A stretch of DNA of 5,187 bases from Candidatus Jorgensenbacteria bacterium CG23_combo_of_CG06-09_8_20_14_all_54_14 (GTDB lineage: Bacteria; Patescibacteriota; Minisyncoccia; UBA6257; GWB1-50-10). Where the stretch lies: positions 1-5,187 of the forward strand of contig PCRZ01000038.1 of NCBI GenBank assembly GCA_002772205.1. The letters are read 5' to 3'. The notes beneath the pieces are model-generated. The model was not told the origin of the DNA and did not search any database. It worked only from the letters and a program-made list of their open reading frames with translations. The translations under genes were made by a program, and so were the position numbers. Positions 3,061 through 5,187 of this stretch are shown in pieces (position 1 is the first letter of the stretch; every line of letters starts with the position of its first letter).

Positions 3061-4467
3061 TTATTTTTTCTTTTCCTCTATCGCAATGTGCAGTTCCTTC
3101 AACTGTTTTGCATCCACTGGAGAGGGAGCACCCATCAAAAGGTCTCGCCCGTCGCCGGTTTTCGGGAACGCGATGACCTCGCGGATGTTCGGCTCACCTT
3201 CCAAAATCGCGAAGAGGCGGTCCAACCCCAGTGCGATGCCGCCGTGGGGCGGCACGCCGTAATCAAAGGCCTCAAGCATGTGCCCAAATTTCTCCCGCAC
3301 CTCTTCCGGCTTGTTGCCCATCGCCTCAAAGACCGCCGCAAGGAGCTCCGGCTGGTGGATGCGGATGGAGCCGCCGCCTACCTCAAAACCATTCAGTACC
3401 GAGTCGTACTGCCGCGCCAGCATCTTGCTAGGCCCCTCCTTAAACTTGATGTTGAAATCGTTCACATCCATTACCCGCGGCATGGTGAATGGATGGTGCA
3501 CCGCATCCCAGCGCTTCTCCCCTCCTTTCCATTCAAACATAGGGAAATCGGTCACGAACGCGAAGCCGAGCTCATTGCTATTGTCCTTGTCCATCCGGAG
3601 GTCCGGCTTGTCGGAACCGTATCTCTCCATCGCTTCCTTATAGGTGAGGCGCGGGAACGGCACCTGCGCGATCTTCTTCTCGGGGTAGAACCGTTTCACG
3701 AGCGCCACGTAGAATTCTTCGGTGAGGGCAAGTATCTCTTCTTCGCTCGTGAAGCTCATCTCAAGGTCAAGTTGGGTGAACTCCGGCTGGCGGTCGCCGC
3801 GTGTGTCCTCGTCGCGAAAACAGCGGGCTACCTGGAAGTAGCGTTCCATCCCCGCCACCATGAGGAGCTGTTTATACTGCTGGGGCGACTGCGGGAGAGA
3901 GTAAAACGCGCCCGGCTGGAGGCGCGAAGGCACGAGGTAATCCCGCGCACCCTCGGGGGTGGATTTGCTGAGGATGGGCGTTTCCACTTCCACGAAGTCC
4001 TGTTCGCTAAAAAATTCGCGGATGAATCCCAGAATCTTCGAGCGGCTCCGGATGTTCTTCTGGAGCCGCGGCCGGCGCAGGTCAAGGTAACGGTATTTCA
4101 TCCGCACCTCCTCATTCACCTCAAGCCCGCTCCCTGCAATGTCAAAGGGCAGGGTCTTCGCTTCGGTGAATATTTCAAGCACACTCGCCGCCACCTCGTG
4201 GGAGCCGTTCGGGAGTTTCTCATTCTCCATCCCCTTTGGGCGTTTCTGCGCCGTCCCCTTCACACGCACCACCCACTCGGGGCGCAGCCGCTCCGCCTTT
4301 TCAAGGAGCGCCTTGTCGGCCGCGGGAAACACTACCTGCGCGATGCCCGCGCGATCCCGGAGGTCAATAAAAATAAGCTTGCCGTGGTCGCGGCGGGTAC
4401 CCACCCACCCCGCGAGCTCCACCTCCTTGCCTTCATGACTCGTGATATCCGAGGAAAGGATTCTCAT
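3061..4467 (-). CDS. aspS: Aspartyl-tRNA synthetase, compact form without GAD domain
   Basis: This class IIb synthetase attaches aspartate to tRNA-Asp using ATP. Residues 1-105 form the OB-fold anticodon-binding domain (ELAGWVGTRRDHG at 17-29, FIDLRDRAG at 33-41). Motif 1 is around FVEVETPILSKSTPEGARDY (158-177). The aspartate-binding QSPQQYKQ lies at 193-200. Motif 2 is CFRDEDTRGDRQPEFTQ (216-232) and motif 3 HGGIALGLDRL (408-418). The sequence is bacterial in type, but at 468 residues it lacks the roughly 120-residue GAD insertion that usually separates GSDKPDLR (284-291) from the VTDFPMF block (305-311); only about a dozen residues join them. The start is the ATG at 4467; a TTG 21 bases upstream overlaps the -10 and is unlikely. 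First gene of an operon with ndk. Whether it also charges tRNA-Asn cannot be judged here. Confidence 0.97.
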   Translation of the reverse strand: MRILSSDITSHEGKEVELAGWVGTRRDHGKLIFIDLRDRAGIAQVVFPAADKALLEKAERLRPEWVVRVKGTAQKRPKGMENEKLPNGSHEVAASVLEIFTEAKTLPFDIAGSGLEVNEEVRMKYRYLDLRRPRLQKNIRSRSKILGFIREFFSEQDFVEVETPILSKSTPEGARDYLVPSRLQPGAFYSLPQSPQQYKQLLMVAGMERYFQVARCFRDEDTRGDRQPEFTQLDLEMSFTSEEEILALTEEFYVALVKRFYPEKKIAQVPFPRLTYKEAMERYGSDKPDLRMDKDNSNELGFAFVTDFPMFEWKGGEKRWDAVHHPFTMPRVMDVNDFNIKFKEGPSKMLARQYDSVLNGFEVGGGSIRIHQPELLAAVFEAMGNKPEEVREKFGHMLEAFDYGVPPHGGIALGLDRLFAILEGEPNIREVIAFPKTGDGRDLLMGAPSPVDAKQLKELHIAIEEKKK

Positions 4468-4478
4468 AACGTTTATAC

Positions 4479-4508
4479 AGGATAGCAAAAATAATCAAAA
4501 AACGCCAA
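4479..4508 (-). promoter_or_regulatory. Promoter of the aspS-ndk operon
   Basis: On the minus strand TTGGCG (4508-4503) is followed after 18 bases by the extended -10 TG-C-TATCCT (TG at 4487-4486, hexamer 4484-4479). Eleven bases separate it from the ATG at 4467, so the 5' leader would be about 3-5 nt. Confidence 0.55.
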
Positions 4509-4588
4509 CAGTTGAAAAAAATGAAGCTCTCCAAGTTCGCACATAGCATTTTTCCTGTGGTGCGCACATTTCATCCACAATGAACGAG

Positions 4589-4612
4589 GGTGCTACAATT
4601 AACTATAGCACC
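4589..4612. promoter_or_regulatory. 24-bp dyad with an embedded extended -10 (copy 1)
   Basis: GGTGCTA and TAGCACC are perfect 7-bp arms, and 20 of 24 positions are symmetric around a central TTAA. The plus strand carries TG-C-TACAAT at 4591-4599, an extended -10, inside the dyad. A protein on the dyad would block that promoter. It lies 120 bp upstream of copy 2. Confidence 0.7.
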
Positions 4613-4708
4613 ATCCGTTTTGCTGCGATGCAATAAAACCCCAAAGGTCCACACCAGTGGTTCCCTTTAGAGCTCACACCCGTTCTTTTCTATTGGCGTA
4701 TAAAAGGA

Positions 4709-4732
4709 GTTGCTACAATTAATCATAGCACC
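4709..4732. promoter_or_regulatory. 24-bp dyad with an embedded extended -10 (copy 2)
   Basis: This copy starts with GTTGCTA and ends with TAGCACC; 18 of 24 positions are symmetric around TTAA. It repeats the TG-C-TACAATTAA string of copy 1, here with its extended -10 at 4711-4719. A TTGGCG upstream (4693-4698) could be a weak -35, with a short 15-bp spacer. Confidence 0.68.
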
Positions 4733-4790
4733 CCGCGGACTACCCTCGCCGCTACGCCCCAGTAGGGCGCTGCAATCAATTAGAGCGATG

Positions 4791-4799
4791 TGCTACAAT
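4791..4799 (+). promoter_or_regulatory. Extended -10 promoter of the second TrpR-like gene
   Basis: TG-C-TACAAT matches the extended -10 at five of six hexamer positions. It ends 9 nt before the ATG at 4809, the same distance as for the M50 protease gene, so transcription should start within about 3 nt of the start codon. The same nonamer is inside the two dyads upstream, but here the downstream arm of the dyad is absent. Confidence 0.68.
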
Positions 4800-4808
4800 A
4801 CACCCTAT

Positions 4809-5187
4809 ATGACAAGGGTGAACAAGAAACAGATTGAGGGAGCGGTGCGGAATGAAGCGTGGCAGAGGTTCCGCGAGGCGGTGAAGAAATCGGGATCCAA
4901 CGAGGCGGTTACGAAAGCACTCGCCGCGTTTCTCACGCCATCCGAAATGACAATGCTGGAAAAACGCCTCGTAATCCCCGTGCTTCTCGCGCGAGGATTA
5001 AGCTATCGCGAAATTTGCCGAGCGATAGATATAAGCCAAAACACCGTAAGTTTTGTAAAGCATCACCTCACCAGAAAACCGAGGATCTCCCGACAACACA
5101 ATTTATCCGCAAATCCGCGCCGAAGAGAAAAAGCTACCCCTTTCCACTCGCGCTCGGGGCGCGACCGCTGGAGCTGGACAGATGTGA
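4809..5187 (+). CDS. TrpR/YerC-like helix-turn-helix protein (copy 2), runs off the window
   Basis: The frame is open for 126 codons from the ATG at 4809 to the window edge; the TGA at 5185-5187 is in another frame, so the true stop lies beyond. It is a Trp repressor superfamily protein: LTPSE (42-46), LEKRL (50-54), LL-xx-G-x-SYREI (59-69) and the recognition helix region TVSFVKHHL (79-87). It aligns without gaps to the protein at 399-788. By eye 48 of the first 90 residues are identical, and the tail motif GRDRWSW falls at residues 117-123, the same positions as GRGRWRW there. The linker at 88-116 is basic and diverged. Start choice is supported by the extended -10 only 9 nt upstream. The ligand and targets are unknown; binding to the upstream dyads is a hypothesis. 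It is divergent from aspS. Confidence 0.87.
   Translation, partial: MTRVNKKQIEGAVRNEAWQRFREAVKKSGSNEAVTKALAAFLTPSEMTMLEKRLVIPVLLARGLSYREICRAIDISQNTVSFVKHHLTRKPRISRQHNLSANPRRREKATPFHSRSGRDRWSWTDV

Larger units (their letters stand above)
4468..4808. other. Divergent intergenic region between aspS and the second TrpR-like gene
   Basis: These 341 bases hold the aspS promoter at the left end, an 8-bp palindrome GTGCGCAC (4560-4567) flanked by CCTGTGG and CCACA, two 24-bp dyads (4589-4612, 4709-4732), a hairpin CGCCC-CAGTA-GGGCG (4755-4769), and the promoter at 4791-4799. A weak stem AAAGG/CCTTT surrounds CCAC/GTGG at 4643-4668. No coding sequence is supported. The region is long for a compact genome, which suggests regulation or a small transcript. 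Confidence 0.65.

Noticed and set aside
3088..4485. A 465-codon open frame on the plus strand opposite aspS
   Set aside because: It is the complementary frame of a convincing aspS gene, with no recognisable motif and a His/Arg/Leu-rich composition typical of an antisense shadow of GC-rich codons.
4468..4488. TTG start of aspS seven codons upstream
   Set aside because: It overlaps the -10 hexamer, and the family N-terminus fits the ATG at 4467.
4755..4769. Terminator hairpin CGCCC/GGGCG before the second TrpR-like gene
   Set aside because: The stem has only 5 bp and is not followed by a T-tract.

Overview
The window most likely comes from a Patescibacteria (CPR) genome, probably of Parcubacteria type. 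This rests on several lineage-typical features: a 468-residue bacterial aspartyl-tRNA synthetase without the GAD insertion domain, a 62-residue L28 with two CxxC knuckles, an enlarged nucleoside diphosphate kinase, a minimal site-2 protease, tRNA genes without encoded CCA, almost no Shine-Dalgarno sequences, and extended -10 promoters placed so close to start codons that transcripts would be leaderless or nearly so. No database search was possible, so the lineage is an inference.

Layout, left to right. Positions 1-398 are non-coding and hold two short tandem repeats and a long palindrome just before a TrpR/YerC-type helix-turn-helix gene (399-788, +). A second palindrome of the same core sequence follows it (824-847). 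Next come a convergent M50 site-2 protease gene (881-1489, -) and a divergent L28 gene (rpmB, 1561-1749, +) that share a 71-bp promoter region. A REP-like hairpin and a bidirectional terminator (1827-1855) separate rpmB from a minus-strand tRNA region. That region holds a complete tRNA-Pro(GGG) at 2002-2072. It is flanked by the 5' half (2091-2122) and 3' half (1863-1896) of a second Pro-like tRNA whose two acceptor strands are perfectly complementary. A non-coding stretch (2123-2454) leads to the minus-strand operon aspS-ndk (4467-2455; 3-bp gap). A 341-bp intergenic region carries two 24-bp dyads exactly 120 bp apart, each with an extended -10 inside it. It ends in a promoter for a second TrpR/YerC-like gene (4809 to the window edge, +), an ungapped paralogue of the first.

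The core genes are housekeeping: translation (L28, AspRS, tRNA-Pro), NTP balance (Ndk) and membrane proteolysis. The accessory signal is the pair of paralogous HTH proteins and four dyads of shared form GGTGCT-N4-TTAA-N4-AGCACC (one copy with a GTTGCT left arm and one with a GTGCC right end), lying only in the spacers next to those two genes. The centre TTAA matches the centre of the Escherichia coli trp operator, so autoregulation by the HTH proteins is a reasonable hypothesis, though untested. The second unusual item is the tRNA nested between two halves of another tRNA.
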